Below are positions 53,779 through 62,024 of a stretch of DNA of 64,000 nucleotides, piece by piece; within the stretch, counting starts at the first letter, position 1; each line of letters begins with the position of its first letter. Under the pieces are notes generated by a model. The model searched no databases, was not told the origin of the DNA, and was given only the letters and a program-made list of their open reading frames with translations. The stretch comes from Flavivirga amylovorans (lineage in GTDB: Bacteria; Bacteroidota; Bacteroidia; Flavobacteriales; Flavobacteriaceae): NCBI RefSeq assembly GCF_030540875.1, contig NZ_JAUOEM010000001.1:1-64000 (forward strand), written 5' to 3'. The position numbers were made by a program, and so were the translations under genes.

Positions 53779-55215
53779 ATGTGTAAAAAATATAAATTTT
53801 TAATAATAACCCTGGTAGCTATATTATCTGCTACAATATTCTATTCTTGCGAAGATGAGGACTATAAGGTTATACCACCTTCTCAATTAGAAAACCCGCA
53901 CTCAATAATTAGCATTGTTCCTGATTTTGTTGATGTAGGAACAGAAGTGACATTACATGGAGCCAATTTTAGTCTATTAGAAAAGAACAATCAAGTACGT
54001 TTTAACGGAATCTTAGGAGACGTTCAAGAAGCAACTGATACGACCTTAGTAGTTATAGTTCCTGATGATGCAACAACAGGGGTAGTATCTGTCTCTATTG
54101 CCAAAGTTTTAGTTGAAGGGCCGGTTTTTAGTGTGGTACCAGCACCAAAGATTACTGATTTAAGTGTGACAGGAGCTGCCATAGGAGAAACTATAACTAT
54201 TACTGGTGAAAATTTTAGAGAAACACCTTCTGAGAACATAGTAATGTTTAATGGTATTATTGCAGAGGTGATTGCAGCCTCTAAAACTGAGCTCACGGTA
54301 ATTGTACCAGATGGTGCTACTACAGGAAGTTTGACTGTAGACGTATTAGGGCAAATTGATACTGCGTTTTTTACCATAGCGCCAACAATAACTTCTTTTA
54401 CACCTGCTACAAGTATTCCAGGAACAGAAGTTATCATAAATGGAACTAATTTTAGCACAGACGCCAACGACAATAACGTTTCGTTTAATGGGACTTCATT
54501 CGCTTTGGTAGTATCAGCTACAACAACCCAGTTGGTTGTAATTGTTCCCAGTGACGCTACTACAGGACCTATTTCTGTTGAAATAGAGAGTCTATTAGCG
54601 GTAAGTTCTACACCATTTACTATAGATTCAACAACATTGGTTTATACAATTAATAGTGTTGAAGACGATGTTGAAGAAGCTGTAGACGGCAGGATGACAT
54701 TAGATAGTGCGGATCTTGAATTGGGAGAGTTCGATACATTTGGAACACCAGATGTTGGATTACAGAAGATAGGACTACGATTTAATGGCGTAATGTTGCC
54801 ATCGAACGCAACCATTTTAAATGCCAGTATTCAATTTGTAGCAGACCAAACACCAGGAAGCAACCCTACTGAAATGACAATATATGGAGAAGCTATAGGT
54901 GACGCATTACCTTACACCGATGTTATTAATAATTTGTCTGACAGAACCTTGACAACGTCTAGTGCTATTTGGAGCATTCCGCCGTGGAACGGAACGGAGG
55001 CTGGTCCTAATCAGCAAACAGTTGATATTTCCAATATTATCAGAGAGATTAGAGATCTTGGTGATTGGGCCTCTGGAAATAGTATGAATTTTATATTCGA
55101 AGCCACTGGAGTTTCAGCTGGGGCAACAGCTAATAATGTTGGACGTGAAGCTGAAACATATGATGATGCAAATCCACAAGAAGGGGCTCGTTTAATAATA
55201 ACCATTAGTAATTAG
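53779..55215 (+). CDS. lipoprotein with three IPT/TIG domains and a C-terminal beta domain
   Basis: This 478-residue lipoprotein (lipid Cys about 24 in Phe-Tyr-Ser-Cys) carries three consecutive IPT/TIG Ig-like domains at about 40-120, 121-202 and 203-285. Each has Gly-x-x-(Val/Ile)-(Thr/Ile)-(Leu/Ile)-x-Gly-x-Asn-Phe and Val-Pro-(Asp/Ser)-(Asp/Gly)-Ala-Thr-Thr-Gly motifs. A C-terminal domain (about 290-478) resembles the DNRLRE-type carbohydrate-binding fold. IPT-domain lipoproteins downstream of SusD are typically surface glycan-binding proteins that present substrate to SusD. Confidence 0.85.
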   Translation: MCKKYKFLIITLVAILSATIFYSCEDEDYKVIPPSQLENPHSIISIVPDFVDVGTEVTLHGANFSLLEKNNQVRFNGILGDVQEATDTTLVVIVPDDATTGVVSVSIAKVLVEGPVFSVVPAPKITDLSVTGAAIGETITITGENFRETPSENIVMFNGIIAEVIAASKTELTVIVPDGATTGSLTVDVLGQIDTAFFTIAPTITSFTPATSIPGTEVIINGTNFSTDANDNNVSFNGTSFALVVSATTTQLVVIVPSDATTGPISVEIESLLAVSSTPFTIDSTTLVYTINSVEDDVEEAVDGRMTLDSADLELGEFDTFGTPDVGLQKIGLRFNGVMLPSNATILNASIQFVADQTPGSNPTEMTIYGEAIGDALPYTDVINNLSDRTLTTSSAIWSIPPWNGTEAGPNQQTVDISNIIREIRDLGDWASGNSMNFIFEATGVSAGATANNVGREAETYDDANPQEGARLIITISN

Positions 55216-55234
55216 AATACGGTTGATTAATAAC

Positions 55235-55271
55235 GAAGGCCTAACGATCTGTTGGTTAAAGTTAGGCCTTC
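55235..55271 (+). terminator. hairpin after the IPT lipoprotein gene
   Basis: GAAGGCCTAAC (55235-55245) and GTTAGGCCTTC (55261-55271) form a perfect 11-base GC-containing stem with a 15-base loop. There is no long T tract. It probably ends or partly ends the SusCD transcript before the hydrolase genes. Confidence 0.65.
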
Positions 55272-55310
55272 AATATCTCTAAATAAGAATAAGAGTAATC
55301 TTGAAAAATC

Positions 55311-56789
55311 ATGAAACAACAAATAAAACCCATATACAGAATAATTGCATTTTTACTATTGCTAACATTTAGCTGTAATGAAAATGATGATGCAAACATA
55401 TCAACTCCTCCAGAGGGACGTGTTTATTTTACGGTACAAGACATAGAAGTTAGTAATTCAAATGTACAATCTGTAATCGTAGAACTAAGGTATGAAGGTG
55501 TTAAGACTAATGAAAATGTAAACATACCATTTACAATTACTTTTCCAAATAATAATCGTGCCGTAGAAGGAGAAGATTTTATTCTGCCTAAATCAGATGC
55601 CTTTATGATCCGAAAAGGAGAAGCAATTACTAAAGTTGTACTATTACAACGCGTCATAAATAATGAGAGTGCTACTCAAAATAGATCTATAATATTTGAA
55701 TTACAAGAAACAGAAGGTATTCGTATAGGTAATACATCTAATGCAGGTAATTCTATTACAGTAACAATTGTGCCAGAACCAGTAGTGGTTATAGATCCTA
55801 ATGATCCTAATGATTTTATTGGAGATAAAAAATTTGCTTTCACTACTACGGGGGGATCTTCATTTAAAATACCTTACTTTTCTAATAGACAAGACATTCG
55901 AAACACTAACAATAGTGCTATTACAAGAGTCGTAATTGTACTACAAGGAGCTAATAGAAATGCCAGGAGTTATTATCAGAGCATGTTGGAAGCAGCCAAG
56001 ATGGAATCTAATAATTTAGATTCATTGCTTATAGTATCTCCCCAATTTTTAGAAGAAGAAGATATTATAAGTTATGTTCTAGATGAAGAACATTTATATT
56101 GGAGTAGTGGATGGCGTTTGGGAAATACATCACGAGATGAACCAGCAAACCCAAGACCGGAACAAGTCTCTTCTTATACAATTATGGATTCTTTAATGGT
56201 AAAACTGTCGGAGTATCCTAACCTAAAGAAAATAGTGTTCACAGGGCATTCAGCAGGAGGGCAATTTGTTAATAGATATTCTGCCAGTTCACCAATACCG
56301 GATTTATTGGACACAAAGGGAGTTGATATATGTTTTATGGTAAATAACCCTTCGTCTTACGTGTATTTAGATGGTAAACGTAAGGTTCTTGGCACTCAAA
56401 ATACTTATACAGTACCCCAAGCTTCTTCAATTGCTAATTGCCCAGAATATAATGAATATAGATATGGCTTGGAAGATTTGCCTTTTTATCTAAGAGAGGT
56501 AGGAGGAGTAGGTATCATAAGGGAAAGACTAGAGAAAAGGCACGTTATTTATTTAGTTGGTCAAAATGACAACAACCCCAATGGTAATTTATTTGACGTA
56601 TCATGCGAAGCACAGTTTCAAGGTAGGGATAGGTTTGAAAGAGCACATAATTATTTTGATTATTTGATAGATTTCTATGGAGAGTCCATTAAGAACAATC
56701 AAAAATTGCATGTGGTGCCTGGAGTAGGACATAATAGTGCAGGAATGTTCCAATCTGAAGCAGGGCGTAAATATGCATTTAGAGAATAA
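55311..56789 (+). CDS. lipoprotein alpha/beta hydrolase with N-terminal Calx-beta-like domain
   Basis: This 492-residue lipoprotein (lipid Cys about 22, Leu-Thr-Phe-Ser-Cys) has an N-terminal beta domain (about 35-165; Val-Glu-Gly-Glu-Asp-Phe recalls Calx-beta) and a C-terminal alpha/beta hydrolase (about 180-492). The nucleophile is Ser313 in Gly-His-Ser-Ala-Gly-Gly-Gln. A probable acid Asp follows Gly-Gln-Asn, and the catalytic His is in Pro-Gly-Val-Gly-His-Asn near residue 475. It may be an esterase acting on substituents of the substrate imported by the SusCD pair. The next gene encodes a shorter paralogue, and a remnant of a third copy lies at 59670-59799. Confidence 0.82.
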   Translation: MKQQIKPIYRIIAFLLLLTFSCNENDDANISTPPEGRVYFTVQDIEVSNSNVQSVIVELRYEGVKTNENVNIPFTITFPNNNRAVEGEDFILPKSDAFMIRKGEAITKVVLLQRVINNESATQNRSIIFELQETEGIRIGNTSNAGNSITVTIVPEPVVVIDPNDPNDFIGDKKFAFTTTGGSSFKIPYFSNRQDIRNTNNSAITRVVIVLQGANRNARSYYQSMLEAAKMESNNLDSLLIVSPQFLEEEDIISYVLDEEHLYWSSGWRLGNTSRDEPANPRPEQVSSYTIMDSLMVKLSEYPNLKKIVFTGHSAGGQFVNRYSASSPIPDLLDTKGVDICFMVNNPSSYVYLDGKRKVLGTQNTYTVPQASSIANCPEYNEYRYGLEDLPFYLREVGGVGIIRERLEKRHVIYLVGQNDNNPNGNLFDVSCEAQFQGRDRFERAHNYFDYLIDFYGESIKNNQKLHVVPGVGHNSAGMFQSEAGRKYAFRE

Positions 56790-56846
56790 GTGTTTAAAAT
56801 TATGATGTATGCTACATCTATACAAAACACGAAAAATATCAATTTA

Positions 56847-56868
56847 AATCCCGCTGAAAAGCGGGATT
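56847..56868 (+). terminator. GC-rich hairpin between the two hydrolase genes
   Basis: AATCCCGCT and AGCGGGATT form a 9-base stem with a GAAA loop. It lies 58 bases past the first hydrolase gene. No T tract follows, so complete termination is uncertain. Confidence 0.6.
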
Positions 56869-56949
56869 GCCTTGGTAATTACTTAAAAAAACTTACAATT
56901 TAGAGTATGCCTTGCGGACTCTTCAAAATTGAAATTTATAGATAATCAC

Positions 56950-58020
56950 ATGAACGTAAAACATATATTTTTGATCTTCTTCTTAGGGGGATTTTTTTTG
57001 GCATGTAAATCATGGAATAATACTCAAATTAATGATGGTATTCGAGTTTTGTCACAATCAAAAAGTAATTCCCTGATGATGGTAAGTAATGGTAGTACAT
57101 TGAAGGTGCCTTACTTTTCTAATTATGATTTTGAATCACCAAAAACATCAAATAATGCCATAGAACATGTGGTAGTTGTGGTTCATGGTAATAAAAGAAA
57201 CGCAGATGTTTATTATAATAACATGGTGAAATCTGCTGAAGTTGGTGGTAAAAAACTTGATAATACTGTAATTGTTGCGCCTAATTTTTTAACTGAAGCA
57301 GATATCGTTTCAAAACAGTTGGATGATACTCATATATACTGGTCTAGTGGCGGTTGGAAATCGGGATCAAAATCCAAAAGCGAACTCGCACACCCAAGAC
57401 CAGAGAATATATCATCCTACGCTGTTTTTGATACATTGCTTACTAGATTGTCATTGCATCTTCCTAAGTTAAAATCCATTGTATGTACAGGACATTCAGC
57501 TGGCGGTCAATTTATTACTAGATACGCAGGAAGTACGCCTATTATAGAGCGATTAGAACGCATGCATCAAATAGACATTAAGTTTATTGTGGCCAATCCG
57601 AGTTCTTATTTTTATTTGAATGATTTGCGCCCCAAAAGAGGTAGTACAGATGTTTTTGAGGTGCCAACTATTGATTGTTCCAAATATAATGACTGGAAGT
57701 ATGGTTTGAATGATGTTTACGAATATCAAAGAAATGTTGGTGTGGATTCTATGGTTAGCATGTATGCAAAACGAGATGTTTTATACCTATTGGGTGCTAA
57801 GGATAACGACCCAGGTTCTTCCTCTTTAGATAAATCCTGTGAGGCGATGCTACAGGGATCCAATAGATTAGAAAGAGGACTGGCTTACTATAACTATTTA
57901 AAAGTGTTTTATGGGGATTCTATTACAAAAACCCATAAGTTGGAAATAGTGCCTAATGCAGGTCACAGTAATTTTCAAATGTATTCATCAAAAATAGGTG
58001 TTAAGCATCTCTTTATGTAA
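56950..58020 (+). CDS. alpha/beta hydrolase lipoprotein, paralogue
   Basis: This 356-residue hydrolase starts at the ATG at 56950, which begins a lipoprotein signal (lipid Cys about 19, Phe-Leu-Ala-Cys); a TTG seven codons upstream is less likely. It aligns to the hydrolase part of the previous protein from Val-Pro-Tyr-Phe-Ser-Asn to the end. The nucleophile is Ser183 in Gly-His-Ser-Ala-Gly-Gly-Gln, and the C-terminal His lies in Asn-Ala-Gly-His-Ser. It lacks the N-terminal Calx-beta-like domain. Tandem duplication is obvious. The pair may act on different ester linkages of one substrate. Confidence 0.83.
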   Translation: MNVKHIFLIFFLGGFFLACKSWNNTQINDGIRVLSQSKSNSLMMVSNGSTLKVPYFSNYDFESPKTSNNAIEHVVVVVHGNKRNADVYYNNMVKSAEVGGKKLDNTVIVAPNFLTEADIVSKQLDDTHIYWSSGGWKSGSKSKSELAHPRPENISSYAVFDTLLTRLSLHLPKLKSIVCTGHSAGGQFITRYAGSTPIIERLERMHQIDIKFIVANPSSYFYLNDLRPKRGSTDVFEVPTIDCSKYNDWKYGLNDVYEYQRNVGVDSMVSMYAKRDVLYLLGAKDNDPGSSSLDKSCEAMLQGSNRLERGLAYYNYLKVFYGDSITKTHKLEIVPNAGHSNFQMYSSKIGVKHLFM

Positions 58021-58079
58021 TTGGTAGTATAACAGCAATCATAAAATAATCATTTTAATAAATTTATAACCATAGAACA

Positions 58080-59480
58080 ATGAACAAAATAATCACAGTA
58101 CTTATTCTTAGTTGTGTTATATTATCTTGTAAGAATGACACAAAACGAACAATAGACTATGCAATACTTTCAGGGAACATAAGTAATGCTAAGTTAAAAG
58201 CGGATAAAAAACCTTACTTAAAAATTAGTTCTTTATCTGGGTTTTCAAAAAAAATAATAATTGCTGAAGACGGTACTTTTAATGACACATTGCATTTAGA
58301 TGGTGGCATATATTACACAAGGTATGCTAGAACTAAATCTAAACTTTACATGACGCCCAATACTAAGATTAAACTAACTGCTGATAGTGAAAACTATTTG
58401 AATACACTGAATTATGAAGGAGATCATGCAGATATGAACAACTATTTAGTTGAAGTAGCACCTATATTTGAGGCGTATAAATATACCAATAAAGAGAAAT
58501 ATATTTTAGAACCAGATATATTTTTAAAGAAGTTAGATGAAGCTAAAAGCCATGCAGAATCAGTATTGGCTCAAGTGAAAAAAATTCCAGATAGCTTAAG
58601 GCAATTAGAAAAAAAAGATATTTACTATAATTACTTGGAGGTAAAAAGTAATTATTCTGATTTACATGCATATTACATAGACAGTTTAGATTATATAGCC
58701 CCCGAAGAATTCGAAATGGCTTATAATGAAGTTTCTTTTAATAGCCCTAAAGATTTCTTTTATTCTAAGATTTACAGGGAATTGGTTGAGCTTAAAATAT
58801 CAAAAAAAGCTTACGATTTAAGAGATGAAACAGGATTAGATATTAAATTTGCTACTCTTAATGTAATAGCTTCAGAAATAGAAGATGAAACCATAAGAAA
58901 CCTAATGCTTATAGAACAAGTAACCTCCAACTTATCAAGGGCTAATGATGAAGAGAAATATTACAATGAGTTTTTGAAATTTTCTACAAATGTTGAAGAT
59001 AAAAAAACTATTGAGAAGCTTTACAAGAGTCTGTCTTATTTATTGCCAGGTAACTCTTCTCCAAAATTTAGTGCTTACGAGAATCATGCTGGAGGCACAA
59101 AATCATTAGACGATTTTAAGGGAAAGTATGTCTATATTGATGTTTGGGCTACGTGGTGTACACCTTGTATTAAAGAACTACCATATTTAAAAGAAGTAGA
59201 AAAGGATTATCACGATAGGAATATAGCGTTTGTAAGTATTTCGGTAGACCGAAAATCTGATTATGAAAAATGGAGAACCATGGTAACCGAAGAGAATTTT
59301 GGAGGTATACAATTGTTTGCAGACAATGGTTTTAAGTCTGATTTTATGAAGGACTACAAGATTAATTCCATTCCTAGGTTTATTTTGATAGACCCAGATG
59401 GAAATATTGTCAAAGCCAATGCGCCAAGACCGTCTGATAAAAAAAGGTTAACGAATCTATTAAGTGAATTAAACCTGTAG
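58080..59480 (+). CDS. TlpA-like thioredoxin-domain lipoprotein
   Basis: This 466-residue lipoprotein (lipid Cys about 17, Val-Ile-Leu-Ser-Cys) has a long N-terminal helical/beta region (about 20-325; its first part resembles DUF4369-type domains) and a C-terminal TlpA/AhpC-type thioredoxin fold (about 330-466). The redox centre is Trp-Cys-Thr-Pro-Cys at about 358-362, and the cis-Pro lies in Ser-Ile-Pro-Arg-Phe. Such proteins are frequent last genes of flavobacterial SusCD loci and may keep periplasmic or surface cysteines reduced. The link to the uptake system is positional only. Confidence 0.88.
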   Translation: MNKIITVLILSCVILSCKNDTKRTIDYAILSGNISNAKLKADKKPYLKISSLSGFSKKIIIAEDGTFNDTLHLDGGIYYTRYARTKSKLYMTPNTKIKLTADSENYLNTLNYEGDHADMNNYLVEVAPIFEAYKYTNKEKYILEPDIFLKKLDEAKSHAESVLAQVKKIPDSLRQLEKKDIYYNYLEVKSNYSDLHAYYIDSLDYIAPEEFEMAYNEVSFNSPKDFFYSKIYRELVELKISKKAYDLRDETGLDIKFATLNVIASEIEDETIRNLMLIEQVTSNLSRANDEEKYYNEFLKFSTNVEDKKTIEKLYKSLSYLLPGNSSPKFSAYENHAGGTKSLDDFKGKYVYIDVWATWCTPCIKELPYLKEVEKDYHDRNIAFVSISVDRKSDYEKWRTMVTEENFGGIQLFADNGFKSDFMKDYKINSIPRFILIDPDGNIVKANAPRPSDKKRLTNLLSELNL

Positions 59481-59537
59481 TGATTTCCATTTATTTTAAA
59501 CTATAGTCTACAATAGATTGCCATAGCTTTGTCTTGG

Positions 59538-59578
59538 AGCATTTTGAGTATGTGTTCTGTTTGCAACTCTAAAATGCT
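59538..59578. terminator. hairpin after the TlpA-like gene
   Basis: AGCATTTTGAGT (59538-59549) and ACTCTAAAATGCT (59566-59578) form a stem with one bulge. It lies 58 bases past the TlpA-like stop codon, the first candidate terminator there. Confidence 0.5.
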
Positions 59579-59625
59579 AAAACTTACTATACTCCGTTTT
59601 TTTGGTAACTCGAGTTAGTTAATAG

Positions 59626-59667
59626 AAAACCCATAACAATTTAAATTATTAGAAAGTTATGGGTTTT
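59626..59667. terminator. perfect 12-base hairpin
   Basis: AAAACCCATAAC (59626-59637) and GTTATGGGTTTT (59656-59667) enclose an 18-base AT-rich loop. The T-rich right arm makes it a candidate bidirectional terminator. It directly precedes the hydrolase remnant. Confidence 0.6.
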
Positions 59668-59669
59668 GT

Positions 59670-59799
59670 CATGGGGTGAAAGGATTCGAAGCTCTGACCA
59701 TTCCGATGAGAAATCGAGTTCAAAACCCGAAAATGAACAATCACACTCTAGACCAGAACGTATTTCGTCTTATGCAGTTTTAGGTACTTTAACATAGGA
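59670..59799 (+). pseudogene. remnant of a third alpha/beta hydrolase copy
   Basis: A frame here reads Ser-His-Ser-Arg-Pro-Glu-Arg-Ile-Ser-Ser-Tyr-Ala-Val-Leu-Gly-Thr-Leu followed by a stop. The intact neighbours have His-Pro-Arg-Pro-Glu-Asn-Ile-Ser-Ser-Tyr-Ala-Val-Phe-Asp-Thr-Leu (57.4 kb) and Asn-Pro-Arg-Pro-Glu-Gln-Val-Ser-Ser-Tyr (56.15 kb). Only about 40 codons survive, without the Ser nucleophile. It shows that the hydrolase array was once longer. The rest of 59800-60054 holds no gene and should contain the promoter of the following sigma gene. Confidence 0.72.
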
Positions 59800-60054
59800 A
59801 CTCAGGTTAATTTAACAAACTATAAGTGTCGTTTTTTTGATACTTTTTTTATGGAAAAAGAGTTGGCCACTTTGTGAAATAGCGTTTTTAAGATTGAAAA
59901 ATTGTAGTATTTAAAATAGAAGTCACTCTATTTTTTTATATGTGAAATAATAAAAGCAATTTAATCTTTTACTTTTTTTACACGGTGAAATTGTTAATAA
60001 TTTAATTATATTGTCAATTCATTTTACTTTAATATCCTTTCTCTCTCTCACTAG

Positions 60055-60609
60055 ATGACCAATGCTGATAAAAAAATATTAAAACGTCTTAAAAAGGAAG
60101 ATAAAAAAGCGCTCACAGAGCTTTACGACTCCTATTGGGAAATACTGTTCTTATCATCTTATAATATTTTAAAAGAAAGGGAAGTTTGCGAAGAAATTAT
60201 TCAAGATGTTTTTATCGATCTATGGCACAACCGTGCTAAGCTTCAAATTAAAATTTCTTTAAAAGCGTATTTATATGCTTGTACGAGATACAAGGTTTTT
60301 GCTCAAATTAGAAAACAAAAAGCAATCAAGGTTGAGCTGTTTGACGATTTAAAAAAACGGTTTCAGTACACAAATCCTGAAACAAAAATGATGGATAAGG
60401 AATTAGTATATCAAATCGAAAAAACAATTAGCACATTACCAAAAAAATGTAGGATTGTTTACAAATTAAGCAGGAATAGGCAAATGTCCCATAAGGAAAT
60501 AGCCGAAAAACTAAGTATTTCTACAAAAACGGTAGAAAACCACATTGGCAATGCCCTTAGAGTTTTGAAAAAGTCATTGGGCTATACATTCAGTATACTT
60601 TTTTTATAA
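60055..60609 (+). CDS. ECF RNA polymerase sigma-70 factor
   Basis: This 184-residue ECF sigma factor has region 2 at about 20-90 (Glu-Ile-Ile-Gln-Asp-Val-Phe-Ile-Asp-Leu-Trp) and region 4 at about 120-175 (Leu-Pro-Lys-Lys-Cys-Arg-Ile-Val-Tyr, then the HTH Ser-His-Lys-Glu-Ile-Ala and Thr-Val-Glu-Asn-His-Ile). FecR follows in the same direction after 145 bases, and SusC after that, the standard order for Bacteroidota surface-signalling loci. This contrasts with the divergent sigma at 45604. A TTAGGGGATAC string before fecR is a candidate target promoter. Confidence 0.92.
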   Translation: MTNADKKILKRLKKEDKKALTELYDSYWEILFLSSYNILKEREVCEEIIQDVFIDLWHNRAKLQIKISLKAYLYACTRYKVFAQIRKQKAIKVELFDDLKKRFQYTNPETKMMDKELVYQIEKTISTLPKKCRIVYKLSRNRQMSHKEIAEKLSISTKTVENHIGNALRVLKKSLGYTFSILFL

Positions 60610-60754
60610 TTGTGGTTTTATTAAAACAATAACATTTCACTTAAAATCTTGCTTTTTTTCAACTAAAAAATATTTTTTTTAATTTTTTTTTAGGGGATAC
60701 TCTTAAAATAGTACACTTAACATATATAGCTCCAATTATCTAAACTAAATATTG

Positions 60755-61915
60755 ATGAAACAAAAAGAAATAAATAATAAGGATTTTCAGATATTAATTG
60801 AAAAGTATTTAGATGGAAAAATTGCTTTAGATGAAATAAAGCTACTCATTAATTATTATGAAAGTTTTCAAAAAAGCCATGAATGGGTTGAAGCTTTGGG
60901 GTCTAAAAATAAGATAAAACAAAGAGTATTGATAAACATCTTAGAAGCACTTCAAGAGGAAGATTCCAAAGTAGTTCCGTTGTACAAAACAATACTATTT
61001 AAATATGCAGTTGCATCGATAATTGTATTGCTTGTAGCTTTATCTTTTACATTCAATAGAAAAGATAGTTCTTTTACTAAAACACCAACTTTGGCAGCAG
61101 AGCAAAATAACATACAAGTTGGTACAAATAAAGCCGTTTTAACTTTAAATGACGGTAGTAATATTGCTTTAGAAAAAGGTCTAAACTTCACAAACAATAA
61201 CAGTAGTAGTAATGGAGAATCTATTGTTTATAATGGTGTGAAAGAAGCAAAAATCGAAACAACTTACAACTACTTAACCGTTCCTAGAGGTGGTGAATAT
61301 ATGGTTAAACTATCAGATGGGACACAGGTATGGTTAAATTCCGAGTCCCGATTAAAATACCCTGTACATTTTATAAAGGGAGCTACCAGAAAAGTAGAAT
61401 TATTATATGGTGAGGCCTATTTTAACGTATCTTCAAGTGAAAACCATAATGGCAGTTCATTTAAAGTGATCATGAACACTCAAGAAGTTGAGGTTTTAGG
61501 TACAGAGTTTAACATTAAGGCCTATAAAGATGAAAATTTGGTTGAAACAACTTTAATTGAAGGTAGTATTACTGTAGACAACCATAGTATGGTACAAAAA
61601 CTTGAACCGAATTACCAAACTGTTTTAAATAAAACTAATAATACGTTAGTCGTATCTATAGCAGATGTAAATTTTGTAACATCGTGGAAAAGAGGGATGT
61701 TTAGTTTCAAAAAGAAGCCCCTTAAAGATATCATGAAGGTAATATCACGTTGGTACGATGTTGATATCGTTTTTCAGGACAAATCACTTGAAAATTTAGA
61801 GTTTAAAGGCGCTTTAAGCAAACATCAAAGCATAGAGGAAATATTAAATCAAATAAAACTAACCAAAAATATTAATGCCTATGATATAGAAAACAATACC
61901 ATAATACTTAAATAA
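60755..61915 (+). CDS. FecR family anti-sigma factor
   Basis: This 386-residue anti-sigma factor starts at the ATG at 60755 (a TTG lies one codon upstream). The cytoplasmic domain (1-80) is followed by a membrane helix (about 82-100), the FecR domain (about 155-250, with Val-Pro-Arg-Gly-Gly-Glu and Leu-Asn-Ser-Glu-Ser) and DUF4974 (about 315-386). Long blocks match the FecR at 8495, including Gly-Thr-Gln-Val-Trp-Leu-Asn-Ser-Glu-Ser and Lys-Tyr-Pro-Val-His-Phe, much more closely than the FecR at 46312. This suggests that the island signalling genes and this locus are recent relatives. Confidence 0.93.
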   Translation: MKQKEINNKDFQILIEKYLDGKIALDEIKLLINYYESFQKSHEWVEALGSKNKIKQRVLINILEALQEEDSKVVPLYKTILFKYAVASIIVLLVALSFTFNRKDSSFTKTPTLAAEQNNIQVGTNKAVLTLNDGSNIALEKGLNFTNNNSSSNGESIVYNGVKEAKIETTYNYLTVPRGGEYMVKLSDGTQVWLNSESRLKYPVHFIKGATRKVELLYGEAYFNVSSSENHNGSSFKVIMNTQEVEVLGTEFNIKAYKDENLVETTLIEGSITVDNHSMVQKLEPNYQTVLNKTNNTLVVSIADVNFVTSWKRGMFSFKKKPLKDIMKVISRWYDVDIVFQDKSLENLEFKGALSKHQSIEEILNQIKLTKNINAYDIENNTIILK

Positions 61916-61924
61916 CTAAGAAAA

Positions 61925-61969
61925 GGGAACAAAGCTTAGACCGTCCAAAGTATAAGGCTTAGTCCCCCT
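61925..61969 (+). promoter_or_regulatory. intercistronic hairpin between fecR and susC
   Basis: GGGAACAAAGC (61925-61935) pairs imperfectly with GGCTTAGTCCCCC (61956-61968), followed by TGTTTTT. Placement and GGGGACT-like sequence echo the junction at 8439-8487. Confidence 0.45.
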
Positions 61970-62024
61970 GTTTTTAAATTACTAATTAATCAAAATGTTT
62001 AACTAACTAATAACATGCAAATTT

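Noticed and set aside
54024-54473. Minus-strand frame of 149 codons
   Set aside because: It is the antisense shadow of the IPT repeats; no start signal or family features.
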